The position numbers and the translations under genes were made by a program. A stretch of 64,000 bases of DNA, taken from Inia geoffrensis (taxonomy: Eukaryota; Chordata; Mammalia; Artiodactyla; Iniidae). The notes beneath the pieces are model-generated. The model did not search any database and was not told the DNA's origin. It saw only the letters and a list, made by a program, of their open reading frames with translations. Positions 34,138 through 45,374 of the stretch are shown here, piece after piece (positions within the stretch are counted from its first letter, which is position 1; each line of letters begins with the position of its first letter). Location of the stretch: positions 4,151,001-4,215,000 of the forward strand of contig CM070903.1 of NCBI GenBank assembly GCA_036417435.1. The letters are read 5' to 3'.

Positions 34138-35704
34138 ATATCCAACATTGGTGATTTATTTTTAACAGGACAGCATCACCCATCACATTAAGTTTCTATT
34201 GTTAATTTGACAGGTATTCGTATTGTAGCTTTGTTGCGTTTCATGTATAAATCTCTTTGGGTTTTAGTTACATATGAGCTATAAATGTAATATATTTACC
34301 CATATTCTAGTATTGCTACACATATAAGTAACAATAACATTAGAAGGATTCAACAAAAACTTGGAAGTTCATACAATTTTTCTTTTAGGGGATCCATAAA
34401 TACAAGATCGAGAAACACCGGTTTAAGGGAAACCCCTGCTGAATGTTGCACTTAAGGCTTGGTCTGTCTTGGATTGAGAGGTGGGAAGTTTGTCTGAGCT
34501 GCTGGGAGGCTCCAGGTGGTGTGAGATTCTTGGTCATAGTTCAGCTGTGCTCCTGGAGGACTTCTTTCACTTACAGGATGGGGCCCAAGTGTAGTTGGCG
34601 GTGAGATGGGGAACCTAGTCCAAGAGACCAGAGGCTAACAAGAGCTGGACAGGATTTTACAGGATCCTGGAATTATCCTGCCAGATCATAGAAGGCCTAT
34701 AAACGGAAACTGAGGCAGGAGACCAGAGCACATTGTTGGGGGAAGAAGATGTCGTCAGAGGGAGGAGATCAGTGATGCAGGCATCACACCAGCCCTCAGA
34801 GCTGACCCAAGAGCCCACTGGAGACCTGGCCTGCCAGCAGGAAAACTGCCATCTGCCTGAAAGCTCTCTGCCTTGGTCCAGAGAGCTCAGTCCTGGGGAT
34901 GCTGCAGGGGTCACAGGGGTCTTGTCCCTGCAGCCTGTGAGGCAGGGCCGGCAGGGGACAGTCGTTGGCCGTTCTGCCCTCACTGGACATGTGTTTTTCA
35001 TTTGCTGTAACTATGAATAAACAGTATACTATCTCAAAATTTTCAAGAGCCAGAAAATCTCCATGCATTGGGGAGCAGAACTTTGGGCTCCTAATTAAAG
35101 CTTGTCCTAGGACTTAAGCTGATTCAAATCTCTTTTGAGGAAATCTTTTGGCCTTTCCCACAGGGTGCATGGGAAGGGGTGACCTGTGTTTGCATGAGGC
35201 CATCTCTGCTCTTCTGTGAAAATATCTGAATGCCGATGGCTATTTTCTCACCTGGTAACTGGAGCGTGTTGGTCTGTCTTCAATAAGCAACACAAAATAT
35301 GGAATTAGCACTCTCGGGCTGATTTGTAGTTCCTGATTTCTAGTTGACTGATTTCTAGTTCCTGCCAAAAATACGTTTGAGACATCTATGACCAAACAGA
35401 CATTGTTAAAAGCCCTACCATCCATTTTTGTTTTCCAAGTTCCATACTGCTTAAAATTAAAAAATCATCAAAAAGTAACAAAATGACTATTTTAGCTTTG
35501 CCCTTCCCCCCAGTAAAGTACTTCATTGAGTAATAAGCTAATACAATGCCCTTGGCTTCTCTCCAGAGCCAAAAAAAGAACGCTCCCCCCTCTCCTGCCA
35601 AGCCAGATGAAAACATGATGCTGTCTCAAATACAGGTGTATGTGGCCTTACGTGACGTGTCCCTTCTGGATCGGCAGTGATGTAAAAGTAAGGGCGTGGG
35701 GAAA
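34138..35704. other. Unassigned sequence
   Basis: No gene is supported. A small repetition of 'tgatttctagtt' words lies at 35320-35365. Confidence 0.45.
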
Positions 35705-35996
35705 CACAGTGCTGGTGGGAATTCAGACTGGAGGGAAAGCTGGCAATTTCCAACAAAACTACAAAGGCGTATAGATCTTTTGACCCAATAATCTTACTTC
35801 TGTGAATCTACCCTCCATCTCTACTCACACACGTGCAGAAGGATGTCATGTGCAAGGTTGTTCACTGCAGCCTTTTCAATAATGGTGAAAGGTTGGAAAG
35901 ACGCCAGAGACCCGTTCATAGAGGAGTGGGTGAATACATTTACAGAACTTCCTTGCTGTGGAAGACTACTTATCTGTAAAAAAAAAAAAAACAAGG
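35705..35996 (+). mobile_element. L1M 3' fragment
   Basis: 'acagtgctggtgggaattca', 'gacccaataatcttacttct', 'gttcactgcagccttttcaa' and 'aatggtgaaaggttggaaa' match old L1 3' sequence; it ends in an A-run. Confidence 0.7.
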
Positions 35997-36007
35997 GGCT
36001 CCCCAGG

Positions 36008-36495
36008 TACGATATGCAGAATAATGGCCCCCCAAATGTCCATGCCCTAGAACTCGTGACTATGCTACTTTGCATGACAAAAGGGACTTTGAGGATGTGA
36101 TTAAATGAAGGACCTTGCGATGGAGAGATGAACCCAGATCGTACAGATGGGTCCCATGTAATCACAGGGTATTAATTGATGCAGAGGTAGTGGAAGCAGG
36201 GGTCGGGAAGGAAGGAGATGTGAAGAGGAAAGCAGAGGTCTGGATAACGTGATTGCTGGCTTTGAAGATGGAGGAAGGGCCCCGAGCCAAGGGAAGTGAG
36301 CAGCCCCTGGAAGCTGGGGCATGGGTTCTCCCATGGAGTCTCCAGAAGGGATGCAGCTCTGCCAACGTAAGATTTGTGGTCCGGTGAAACTCATTTTCAA
36401 CTCTTGACCCCCAGAACTATAAGATAATAAATTGGGGTCGTTTTAAGTCATTACGTTTTTGGTAATTTGTTGCAACAGCAAGTAGGGAATGAACA
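36008..36495 (+). mobile_element. MLT1-type solo LTR
   Basis: 'gatatgcagaataatggccc', 'aaaagggactttgaggatgt', 'tccagaagggatgcagctct', 'cccccagaactataagataa' and the 3' 'ggtaatttgttgcaacagca' follow MLT1 order. The 3' end abuts the Tigger1 remnant. Confidence 0.8.
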
Positions 36496-37351
36496 CAGGC
36501 GGCCTCGGAGAGACTGCGGGTTTAGTTCTACACCGCCGCAATAAAGTGAATATTGCAATAAAGTGAGTCATCCTGATTCTTTCGTTTTCCAGTGCTTATA
36601 AGTTATGTTTACATTATACTGTATTCTATTAAATGTCCAATAGCGTTATGTCTAGAGAAACGTACAGACTTTAATTTAAAAATACCTTATTTCTAAAAAA
36701 TGCTAACCATCATCTGAGCCTTCAGCGAGCTGTAATCTTTCTGCTGGTGGAGACTCTTGTTTCCATGTTGACAGCTGCTGACCGATCAGGGTGGTGGCTG
36801 CTGAAGGTTGGGGTGGCTGTGCTAATTTCTTAATATAAGACGACAGCAAAGTTTTCTGCATCGATTGACTCTTCCTTTCACGAACAGTTTCTTGGTAGCA
36901 TGCAACGCTGTGTGATAGCATTTTACCCACAGGAGAGCTTCTTTCAAAATGCGCGTTGATCCTTTCAAAACCTACCTCTGCTTTATCAACTATAATTTCT
37001 GTTATAGTCTAAATCCTTTGTTGTCATTTCAACAGTCTTCCCGGCATCTTCACTGGCAGTAGTTTCCATCTCAAAGAACCACCGTCTTTGCTCATCCATA
37101 AGAAGCAACTCCTCATATGTTAAAGTTTTTATATTTCTAACAAGTGGAATAATGAAAAAGCTGGAAATATTGTGATAATTACAGAAATGTGTTACAGAGA
37201 CGTGAAGTGATCAGATGATATTGAAAAATACGGCACTGATAGAATTGCTCGACATAGGGGTGCCAAAATTTGTAAAAATCTTCAATTCGTTAAAACATGC
37301 AATATCTATGAAGCACAATAAAGTGAAACACCATAAAAGGAGGTATTTCTA
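36496..37351 (-). mobile_element. Tigger1 (TcMar-Tigger) DNA transposon, internally deleted
   Basis: Both ends carry the Tigger1 terminal pattern: 'accgccgcaataaagtgaat' and 'gcaataaagtgagtca' at the left, and 'gcacaataaagtgaaacacc' with 'ataaaaggaggt' at the right. The left 600 bases cover the transposase 3' coding end in antisense; most of the middle is missing (join near 37125). Confidence 0.8.
36703..36930 (-). pseudogene. Tigger transposase C-terminal remnant
   Basis: A 75-codon open piece ending at the natural stop after EGSDDG, with 'RERKSQSMQKTLLSSYIKKL' and 'AQPPQPSAATTLIGQQ'. This is the tail of a pogo/Tigger-type transposase. The DNA-binding and DDE catalytic parts are absent, so it is inactive. 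Confidence 0.75.
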
Positions 37352-37379
37352 TATACTATGGAATGGTGTATTGCTCAGT

Positions 37380-37462
37380 TTAAAAAAAAAAGAATGAAAG
37401 AAAGAAAAGAGGGAAGGAAGAAGGAAGAGGAAGAGAGAGAAGGGAAGAGAAGAGAAGGGGGC
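37380..37462 (+). repeat. Purine-rich (GAAA/GGAA)n tract
   Basis: All-purine or nearly all-purine run right after the A-run at 37381-37391. Confidence 0.9.
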
Positions 37463-37519
37463 AAGGCCAGGTGAGCGCCTCGGAGATGGAATGCGGGGCA
37501 AGAAAAGCTCCCAGACGCT

Positions 37520-37700
37520 GGATTATTTACTGACTACGTGGCGTCGGGCAGGTAACTTAACCTCGCTGTGCCTGGGTTCCTCATCCATAAACCAGAGGCA
37601 ATAATTTATTCATCACCCAGGGCTATTGTGAAGGTTAACTTAAAACGATGCCTGGCATATAAGCACTGTGTAAATGTTAGCCAGCATTATAATAGTAAAA
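37520..37700 (+). repeat. MIR SINE
   Basis: 'gcaggtaacttaacctcgct', 'gtgcctgggttcctcatcca' and 'gggctattgtgaaggttaac' follow MIR order in sense. Confidence 0.75.
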
Positions 37701-37733
37701 CCGTTTGTATAAAAAGAGAGGAGGCACGGAATA

Positions 37734-38089
37734 AGAATGTCTATATACTTTTTAAATTAATTTATTTTTATTTATTTTTGGCTGCATTGGGTCTTTGTTG
37801 CTGCGCGCAGGCTTTCTCTAGTTGCGGCGAGCGGGGGCTACTCTTCGATGTGGTGTGCAGGCTTCTCATTGCAGTGGCTTCTCTTGTTGCGGAGCACGGG
37901 CTCTAGGCTCACGGGCTCAGGAGTCGTGGCTCGCAGGCTCTAGAGCTCAGGCTCAGTAGTTGTGGCGCACGGGCTTAGTTGCTCCGCGGCATGTGGGATC
38001 TTCCCGGACCGGGGATCCAACCCGTGTCCCCTGCGTTGGCAGGCGGATTCTTAACCACTGCGCCACCAGGGGAGCCCCAGAATGTCTAT
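37734..38089 (-). mobile_element. CHR SINE, full-length long form
   Basis: Element 37745-38078, about 334 bases. It has the long right half ('ggctgcattgggtctttgtt', 'ttgcggcgagcgggggctac') lost in most other copies here. Duplications of 'agaatgtctat' lie at 37734-37744 and 38079-38089, identical. Confidence 0.95.
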
Positions 38090-38689
38090 TTTTTATTTGC
38101 TTGTTATTCCCTTAAAGAAACTCGTGAAGGATACATAAGAAAACTAGCAACATGGTTGTCTAAGGAGGGGGTGGGGATGGGAAGGGGCTGACGGAGGAGA
38201 GAGTTGAAGGGACCTTTCACTGTATATGTAATACGTGGTGAGTTCATATGTGTATGTATACATGCATTTTATAATATATGTATGTGTATGAATATACTTA
38301 AACCATATGAATGTGTTCCCTGCAAAAACACATACACGTAAACGTATGTGATATATCTTTAACATCTTTTGGAATTTCTCAGCAGAAAGAAGGCAGCCCC
38401 TAGGCAAAGCTTACAGGTGTTCTGTGGGCGACAGGAGCCTCCTGACACCTGGCCTGTTATCCACCCTGTACCCAGAAAGCATGAGCTAAGTGTGGCTTTC
38501 ACCTGCAGGAATTAGCTCATCGCAGACACCTGGAACACGCTCTTTAAATTGTTTCTGTTCTCACTTTATAACTTTCATGCAATTGTCGACTTATATACTG
38601 TTTCATATCCTCTCAGGGAAGATGACAGGCATTCTGTTTTTAAAAAATAAATGTGCAAAACTAACAAGAGCATCCCTTTCTTGAGATCC
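38090..38689. other. Unassigned; TG/TA-rich at 38220-38350
   Basis: No gene recognised. Confidence 0.45.
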
Positions 38690-38870
38690 TATTACAAGCT
38701 GGGTGGTGTGAGATGCTTTGCACTCACCCTCAATAATCATCCCAACGACCCTAAATTTGAGATTCTTATGCCCATTTGGCAGCAGAGGGGACACTGAGAC
38801 CCAGCCAGGCTAAGTAGCTGCCTTGAATTGCACAGCTGGTCAGCAGAGACCTGGGGTTCGCCTGGCTGGA
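38690..38870 (-). repeat. MIR SINE
   Basis: Antisense MIR: 'caataatcatcccaacgacc', 'agcagaggggacactgagac', 'gaattgcacagctggtcagc'. Confidence 0.7.
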
Positions 38871-39079
38871 GGGACAGCTGCCCATGGACCCACCCACCCC
38901 TCCTCACCCTCCCTGCACTGAGAGGAGGCGACCACACACTGCATTCCTGCTGTGGCAGCCTCACCCACAGACAGCAGGTCCTGACCATTTCTAGAATGTC
39001 CCTGGTCATAGCATCCTCGTTTATTTCATGGTTCTGTGCTAAAGCTTACAGAAGGGGAAAGTGGTTTTTTTAGGTGTTA

Positions 39080-39339
39080 TCATCCTCCTACTACAGCTCC
39101 TGTAGCGGACTACCAAAAAATTAGCACATAGAAATCTATCGTCTTAAGCATCTGGAGGTCACAAGTGTGCAGTGGGTCTCGCTGAGCTGAAATCAAGGTG
39201 TCAGCAGGGCTAGTTCCTGCTGGCTCCAGGGGAGAATCTGTTTTCTTATCTTTTCCTGTTTCTATGGGCTGCCTGTATTCCTTGGCTTGGGGCCCCTTCC
39301 TCCATTTTCACAGGCAGCTACTCTGGGTCAGAACCTCCC

Positions 39340-39375
<36 letters not shown>

Positions 39376-39770
39376 ACGCGGGCCTCTCACTGCTGCGGCC
39401 TCTCCCGTTGTGGAGCACAGGCTGTGGATGCGCAGGCTCAGTGGCCATGGCTCACGGGCCCAGCCGCTCCGCGGCACGTGGGATCTTCCCCGACTGGGGC
39501 ACGAACCCGTGTCCCCTGCATCGGCAGGCGGACTCTCAACCACTGCGCCACCAGGGAAGCCCAGAACCTCCCACTCTTAAGAATCCTTGTGGTTACCTTG
39601 GGCTCATCCGGATAAGCCAGGAAAACCTCCCTATGTTAAGGTCAATGGTTTAGCAGTCTCAGCTCTGCCTGCAACCTGAGTTCCCTTCGACGTGTGCTGT
39701 AACGTGGAGTACAGGTGCCGTGGATTAGGACATGGGCATCTTTGGTGGGGGTCATTCCTCTGCCTACACA
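39080..39770 (-). mobile_element. MaLR-type LTR split by a young SINE
   Basis: Antisense LTR text: 'gtgggtctcgctgagctgaa', 'atcaaggtgtcagcagggct', 'cattccttggcttggggccc' left of the SINE and 'gctcatccggataagccagg', 'gacatgggcatctttggtgg' right of it. Confidence 0.65.
39329..39575 (-). mobile_element. Young CHR SINE with perfect 14-bp duplication
   Basis: Element 39343-39561: T28 tail, complete body, head 'cgccaccagggaagcc'. Target duplications 39329-39342 and 39562-39575 are identical over 14 bases, and the T-tail is uninterrupted. Both suggest a recent insertion. Confidence 0.95.
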
Positions 39771-40018
39771 CAGGGTCCTTCGGGGACTGGAACAAGCCAG
39801 ACTCCTCCCCACTCAGGATCTCTGTTCTGTGCAGGACGGCTTCTCCAGGTCTTGGCTCACAGAGGTCTCTTCCCACCTGCCCTGCCAAGGTGGGCTCTCC
39901 CATTGCAGCTCCTGGAGCTGCTACCTCGGTTACTGCCTCTCTTCCTAGACCGCAGGCTCCAGGGGAAGCAATCACGCTGGAATATCCAGGTGCAGTTTTT
40001 TGAAAGCACACTTTACAC

Positions 40019-40248
40019 AATGGATGATGCAGGGGCTTCCCTGGTGACGCAGTGCTTGGGAGTCTGCCTGCCGATGCAGGGGACGCGGGTTCGTGTCCAG
40101 GTCCAGGAAGATCCCACATGCTGCGGAGCAGCTGGGCCCGTGAGCCATGGCTGCTGAGCCTGTGCGTCCGGAGCCTGTGCTCCGCAACGGGAGAGGCCAC
40201 AGCGGTGAGAGGCCCGTGTACCGGAAAAAAAAATAAATGGATAATGCA
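40019..40248 (+). mobile_element. CHR SINE
   Basis: Element 40032-40235 in sense. Box A-like 'gtgacgcagtgcttggga', box B-like 'gggttcgtgtccaggtcc', end 'gaggcccgtgtaccgg' and A-tail. Duplications 40019-40031 and 40236-40248 match at 12 of 13. Confidence 0.95.
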
Positions 40249-40499
40249 AAGTTCTGTTTTTTTTTTTTTTAAGTGGTACAACCTTCTTAATTGGTTTTAT
40301 ATTTTTGTGTTTATAAAAATACATCTTGTATGTGTCTAGGAGCCTATTTATTTCACCTACATGCATACGCTATTCAAATAGAGCCTAGAGTAATACTTGA
40401 CTTTCAGTAAATATATACTGGTTGAAAGAATCAGTCTTTTGATGACTTTGGCAGAACTGAGTGGCTGGCTCATCAAATTTCCATTGCCCCCCACGTCGT

Positions 40500-41750
40500 A
40501 TGTCACCAGAGAAATGCAACAACAACGAGATACCACTACACACCTCTTAAGATGGCCAAAATCCTGAACACTGGGCTTCCCTGGTGGCACAGTGGTTGAG
40601 AATCCGCCTGCTAATGCAGGGGACACATGTTCGAGCTCTGGTCTGGGAAGATCCCACATGCCACGGAGCAACTAGGCCCGTGAGCCACAACTACTGAGCC
40701 TGCGTGTCTGGAGCCTGTGCTCCGCAACAAAAGAGGCCACAATAGTGACAGGCCCGTGCACCGCAATGAAGAGTGGCCCCCGCTTGCTGCAACTAGAGAA
40801 AGCCCTTACACAGAAACGAAGACTCAACACAGCCAAAAATAAATAAATAAATAAATAAATAAAATAAAGTACCTATCTTTAAAAAAAAAAAAAAGTCCTG
40901 AACACTGACATCACCAAATGCTAGTGAGGCTGTGGAGCAACAGGAACTCTCATTCACTGCTGGTGGGAATGCAGAATGGTAGAGCCACTTTGGAAGATAG
41001 TTTGGAGGTTTCTTACGAAACTAAATGTGCTCTTATCGTACAACCCAACAGTTGTGCTCCTTGGTATTTACCCAAAGGAGATGAAAACTTATGTCCCCGT
41101 GAAAACCCACACATGCATGTTTATAGCAGTTGTATTCATAAATGCCAAAACTTGGAAGCAACCAAGATGTCCTTCAGTCGGTGAAGGACAGCCCACCCAG
41201 ATGATGGAATATCATTCAGTGTTAAAAGGAGATGAACTATGGAGTCACGAAAACACGGGGCGGATCCTTAAATGCATTTGATTACTAAGTGAAGGAAGCC
41301 AATCTGAAAAGACTGCATACTGTATGATTCCAATTATACAACATGCTGGAAAAGGCAAAACTATGGAGACAGTAAAAAAAAAACAAAATCAGTGGTTGTC
41401 AGAGAGTGGGTAGGGGGAGAGATGAACCGGCCGAGCACAGAGGAATTTTGGGGTAGTGAAAATCCTCTATATGATATTACGATGTTGCATACATGTCATT
41501 ATACATTTGTCCAAACCCATAGAATGTAAAACACTGAGTGAACCCTAATGTAAGCTATGGACTCCGGGTGAGATTATAATGTACCAGTGTAGGCTGATCC
41601 TTGGTTAAAAATGTGCTACTCTGGGAGTGATGTTGGTCATGCGGGGAAGATAGGCAAGTGGAGTCAAGGGGGAATTTCTGTACCTACCTCTCAATTTTAT
41701 TGTAAACCTAAAACTGCTCTATAAACTAAGATCTTTAAGAAAAATTGCCA
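40500..41750 (+). mobile_element. L1M 3' half, split by a CHR SINE
   Basis: ORF2 end and 3' UTR in sense: 'cacacctcttaagatggcca', 'ttcactgctggtgggaatgc', 'cccaacagttgtgctccttg', 'gaagcaaccaagatgtcctt', 'actgtatgattccaattata'. No open frame survives. Confidence 0.8.
40562..40907 (+). mobile_element. CHR SINE, long form, inside L1M
   Basis: Element 40574-40895 with a (AAAT)n segment and an A14 tail. Duplications of 'tcctgaacactg' at 40562-40573 and 40896-40907 are identical. Confidence 0.95.
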
Positions 41751-43500
41751 TTCTCTAGGATGCTCTGTCTCTCCCATCTACCAACTACAGAGGCTAGAAA
41801 GTCTCACTCTTTCAGCCTCCATTTTTAGCATGTTTTCGGAGTTAGGCTTGGAGTGTCCATGGAGAAAGAGCCTCAGAGTGATCCATTCTCCATCCCAGCA
41901 TGAAGCCCGGCATCGCGGTGCGGTGTGGGAGGGATGCAGGACAGGTTTGCAGGAGGAGTGAATGAATAAATGACTAGTAGACCTGGGCTGATTTAAATAA
42001 GCAACACGGAGAGGCGTGAAGGGCGATTCCACTTGCTAAGCTGAGGGAGACGCACGCAGTCTCTCGGAGCATGGAGGCCAGAAGGTAGAAGGCAGTTTGC
42101 ACACGGACATCTTCTGGATCCTCCTCCCGGGAATCTTCTCCAGGGTGGCCCCTCTGCGGAGCACCGCAGGGAGGGGAACGGGGAGGGCACAAGGCAGACG
42201 TGAGGCCTGGAGCGGGGATGTCTGGGCTTGTTCCCAGGCCCGGGAGCTGCGAGCTTCCCACACTGCGCTCCAGGATCCAGATCAAAGCCCCATTCAAGTC
42301 CCCAGGCTAAAGTGGCTGCAGGCGAGCACACATTCCTTTCAACCTAAAACTGGGGGAGAATTAACGTATGTGTGTCTTGGCAGAGAGAGGCGGGAAAGGA
42401 ATCTGGGTGGCTCTGCCTTTCTTATGAAGAGGGTGCGTTCTGGATGCCCTCCACGAGGTTGAGACCCTTCCCGGCTGGACAGCCCGGGGGCGTGCTGTGG
42501 GCCAGATGTGTGTGCGTGTGTGGAGGGTGCAGATCAGTTAGACAGACCCTCCCTGCCCCCAGTGCGCGGTCCATAGAGAGCTCAGCCGGCAGCCCTCCCT
42601 TTGCTCGGCCTCGACCACAGCCAGCAACTCCAGGAAGTCTGGGACTTGAGCAACAGAATTCAAGGCATTCAGCAGGGACCAGTTTTGCTAAAAAAGAAAA
42701 GAAAAGAAAAAAATTTAACGTTCTTGCCTCTTCAGTTGTTGCAGTGCTCCAGACAAGGACAGGGACCCTCTACCCCATGTTCCCAAATACGGAGCATGTG
42801 TTTGCAAACGGATGGGAGGTGGGCTTCGACATTTCTACTGCCCAGCCCACGGTTCCCCGGGTGGGGATGCTGCTTTGCGTCCAGCAGCCTGTGCTTCTGG
42901 GCCCACTGCATCCCTGCCCCTGAGAGGCTGACACCTGGTGACATGCTGAAGGGCCCCCCTCTCTGGCCTCTCTGGCCGCGGCACCTCCTGCCTCACACTG
43001 AGAGCCCCCAACCCCTTCTGCACAGGGTCCAGATATGCCTCTACTGGCTGAGGCTGACGCCCCTCGGCCTCAGGAGCGCTGAGAAATGACCAGAACAGGG
43101 TTCATGCTTTAGGGGGAGAATTAATGTATGTGCAATAAATGATAGATTTTACATGAGTAAGTCGTGTGTGGGCACCTCTTCAAGGACTAAAGTCCTAAGG
43201 GTCATTCACCGTTGGCAGCAGCTGGCCTGTGGGGAGACGTGCTAAGGCCCGTGGCTACTTCCTTATCCCCTGCCAGGACAGGTTGCTGCCGGGACCTCCC
43301 AGAAACTTCTCTGAGGTCCGTCTTTTTACTTTTATTTAGATTTGCCTGTGTGTTTTAAAGTTATCAAGTCAGTGTTGGAAACGCCTGCAGCAGCAAAAGC
43401 CCCCAAGCACTGCCTGAACTTTCTTAGTAAATGATTATGGCCACAGATCTGTATCTTCTATTTAATAGGGGACCCCGCCAAGCAATCCCTTCTTTAGGGG
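41751..43500. other. Unassigned sequence, partly GC-rich
   Basis: No gene is supported. The 183-codon frame at 42372-42923 and the 162-codon frame at 42601-43089 overlap in different phases and show no domain. Confidence 0.45.
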
Positions 43501-43529
43501 CAGAGCCCTGGGTGAGCAGACACGTGCCA

Positions 43530-43549
43530 CACTGCCCCCTGGTGGCCGG
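43530..43549 (-). promoter_or_regulatory. Strong CTCF-like motif
   Basis: Read on the minus strand: 'ggccaccagggggcagtg', which matches the CTCF core GGCCACCAGGGGGCGCT at nearly every position. CTCF is the insulator and loop-anchor protein. The site lies outside the named repeats. Binding is an inference from the motif. Confidence 0.6.
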
Positions 43550-43774
43550 GGAGCACCAGGTCTCCGCCACGCTGCTCTGTAACTGCTCTGCCTTTTGTTA
43601 GCTGGAGAGGGCTGCCAGCCTCAATCCCCTGCAGCTAGAGGAAAGGTCCTTTACTCTTAAGAGAAGGTTAGATTGTAATCCTAGAGGGCTCTTCCACACA
43701 CCCCCCAGGCCTTCTGGGGGGCGAGTGAGCTGCACAGACCGTGAGGCAGGAAAGCAGCAACCCCTGCTTTCTAT

Positions 43775-44307
43775 TGTCGACGGAAAAAAAAAATGCACAA
43801 CCTAAAAGTTGAGAATCATGTTTTATTTGGAGGACTCTCTGAGGACTTCAAGCCCAGGAGGCCGCCTCTGAGATAGCTCTGAGGGACCGCCCTGAAGAGG
43901 TGAGGGGAGACCCAGGATATAGGGGAGTTTTGTAACAAAGACCAGGCAGTCGGAACATCAAAGATTACTGTTAATTAAAGAAAACCAGATGTCACCAGTT
44001 AAGGAATTTAGTGCTTTTCTATGTATGGGAAGATGCAAGAGTCCGGGCTCACTGAAATCATTCCTTTGTTGTGCACCTCAGCCACCTGGGGCCAGCATCC
44101 TGTGCTTTCTCACGCTGAGTCTCCTCTGGGGGCTGGAGGGGGTGTGTGCTGGGGGAGGGCTGCAATGGCTGAGGGCTCGGTGGCGACCCTCCTATTTTCC
44201 ATCCCAAGTTCCCTCAGGGCTCACCATCTGGGCGGTTGTTATGTGATGGCTTGATGGCTGCAAACTCCTTTGTTTACTGGTATGGCAGGCAATAGTTTTC
44301 ATTCACA
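43775..44307 (+). mobile_element. LTR-like repeat, copy 1
   Basis: It starts 'tgtcgacggaaaa', then 'gcacaacctaaaagttgaga', 'ggatataggggagttttgta' (a TATA-like word) and 'gggaagatgcaagagtccgg'. It ends near 'attcaca'. Its TG...CA ends, about 530-base length and TATA-like word suggest a retroviral solo LTR. I recall similar LTRs in other cetartiodactyls but cannot name the family. No primer-binding site or polypurine tract was seen next to it. Confidence 0.7.
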
Positions 44308-45015
44308 TCCTCCGGGCATTTGAGACCACCCACCACGCGCTCAGCACTGTGCTTGGCCGGAAGGGGTCCCAGAGCTACCGGATCCAGCCTGCGTCCTCCA
44401 AGAACTTGCCAAGGACTCCATGACCTTCCACCCACCAAGCGCAGCAGCAGACTTGCTTCTACTGGATGAGGATTAATGAGCAGAGCACACACTTGTTCCC
44501 AAGGTCGTCCACCAAAGGTTCTGTGGACCGTGAAGGCCACCCTCCGTAAAGTGGGGTCAGTGGACGGTGAGTGGAAAGAGAAGAAAAGTGGGGATCCTGT
44601 TTCTCGGCCGGGTGAAGGCTCCCCACTCCTGACTCTGCTCCAGTGGTCCCAATCTAGACCCTGTACCCCAAGTATGAGCACCAGAAGCCTCTGGGAACTT
44701 ACACCTTAATCTCCCAGGCCGGGCAAGCGGACATCTTTCTTCTGGGGAAGCCTGGGAGGGTCCAAGGTGAGGCCCACTCCTCCCGCAGTTGGGCAGTCAG
44801 GACACCCGAGCCCTAGTCGCAGCTCTGCCTGGTGGCAATGTAGCACCAGCCACCTCAAAAACAGTTAAAAATTAAAATATATTATTAAAATTAATTTCAT
44901 CAGTAAATTTTATTTAACTCCATATATCCAAAATAGTAACATTTCAATATGTAATGATATAAAATGTTATGGATGAGACATTGCACATTCCTTGCCCTGC
45001 ACCATCTTTCGAGGC
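44308..45015. other. Unassigned; AT-rich at 44870-44970
   Basis: No gene recognised. Confidence 0.45.
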
Positions 45016-45374
45016 CTGTGTGCATTTTATTTATTTACTTATTTATTTATTTATTAACATCTTTACTGGAGTATAATTGCTTTACAATGGTGTGTTAGCT
45101 TCTGCTGTATAACAAAGTGAATCAGCCACCCATATACATATATCCCCATATCTCCTCCCTCTTGGTCTCCCTCCCACCCTCCCTATCCCACCTCTCTAGG
45201 TGGTCACAGAGCACCGAGCTGATCTCCCTGTGCTATGCGGCTGCTTCCCACTAGCTATCTATTTTACATTTGGTAGTGTTTATATGTCCATGCCTCTCTC
45301 TCACTTCGTCCCAGCTTACCCTTACCCCTCCCCGTGTCCTCAAGTCCACTCTCTAGCAGGCTGTGTGCATTTTA
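45016..45374 (-). mobile_element. Severely 5'-truncated L1 (3' UTR only)
   Basis: L1 body 45030-45360: 'aacatctttactggagtata', 'ggtggtcacagagcaccgag', 'ctatgcggctgcttcccact'. Duplications of 'ctgtgtgcatttta' at 45016-45029 and 45361-45374 are identical. It is related to the L1 at 17330. Confidence 0.95.

Noticed and set aside
33493..34191. 232-codon plus-strand frame
   Set aside because: Second half is antisense CHR SINE; first half has no domain.
42372..43089. 183- and 162-codon overlapping frames
   Set aside because: Different phases of the same GC-rich DNA, no domain, no splice or promoter context.
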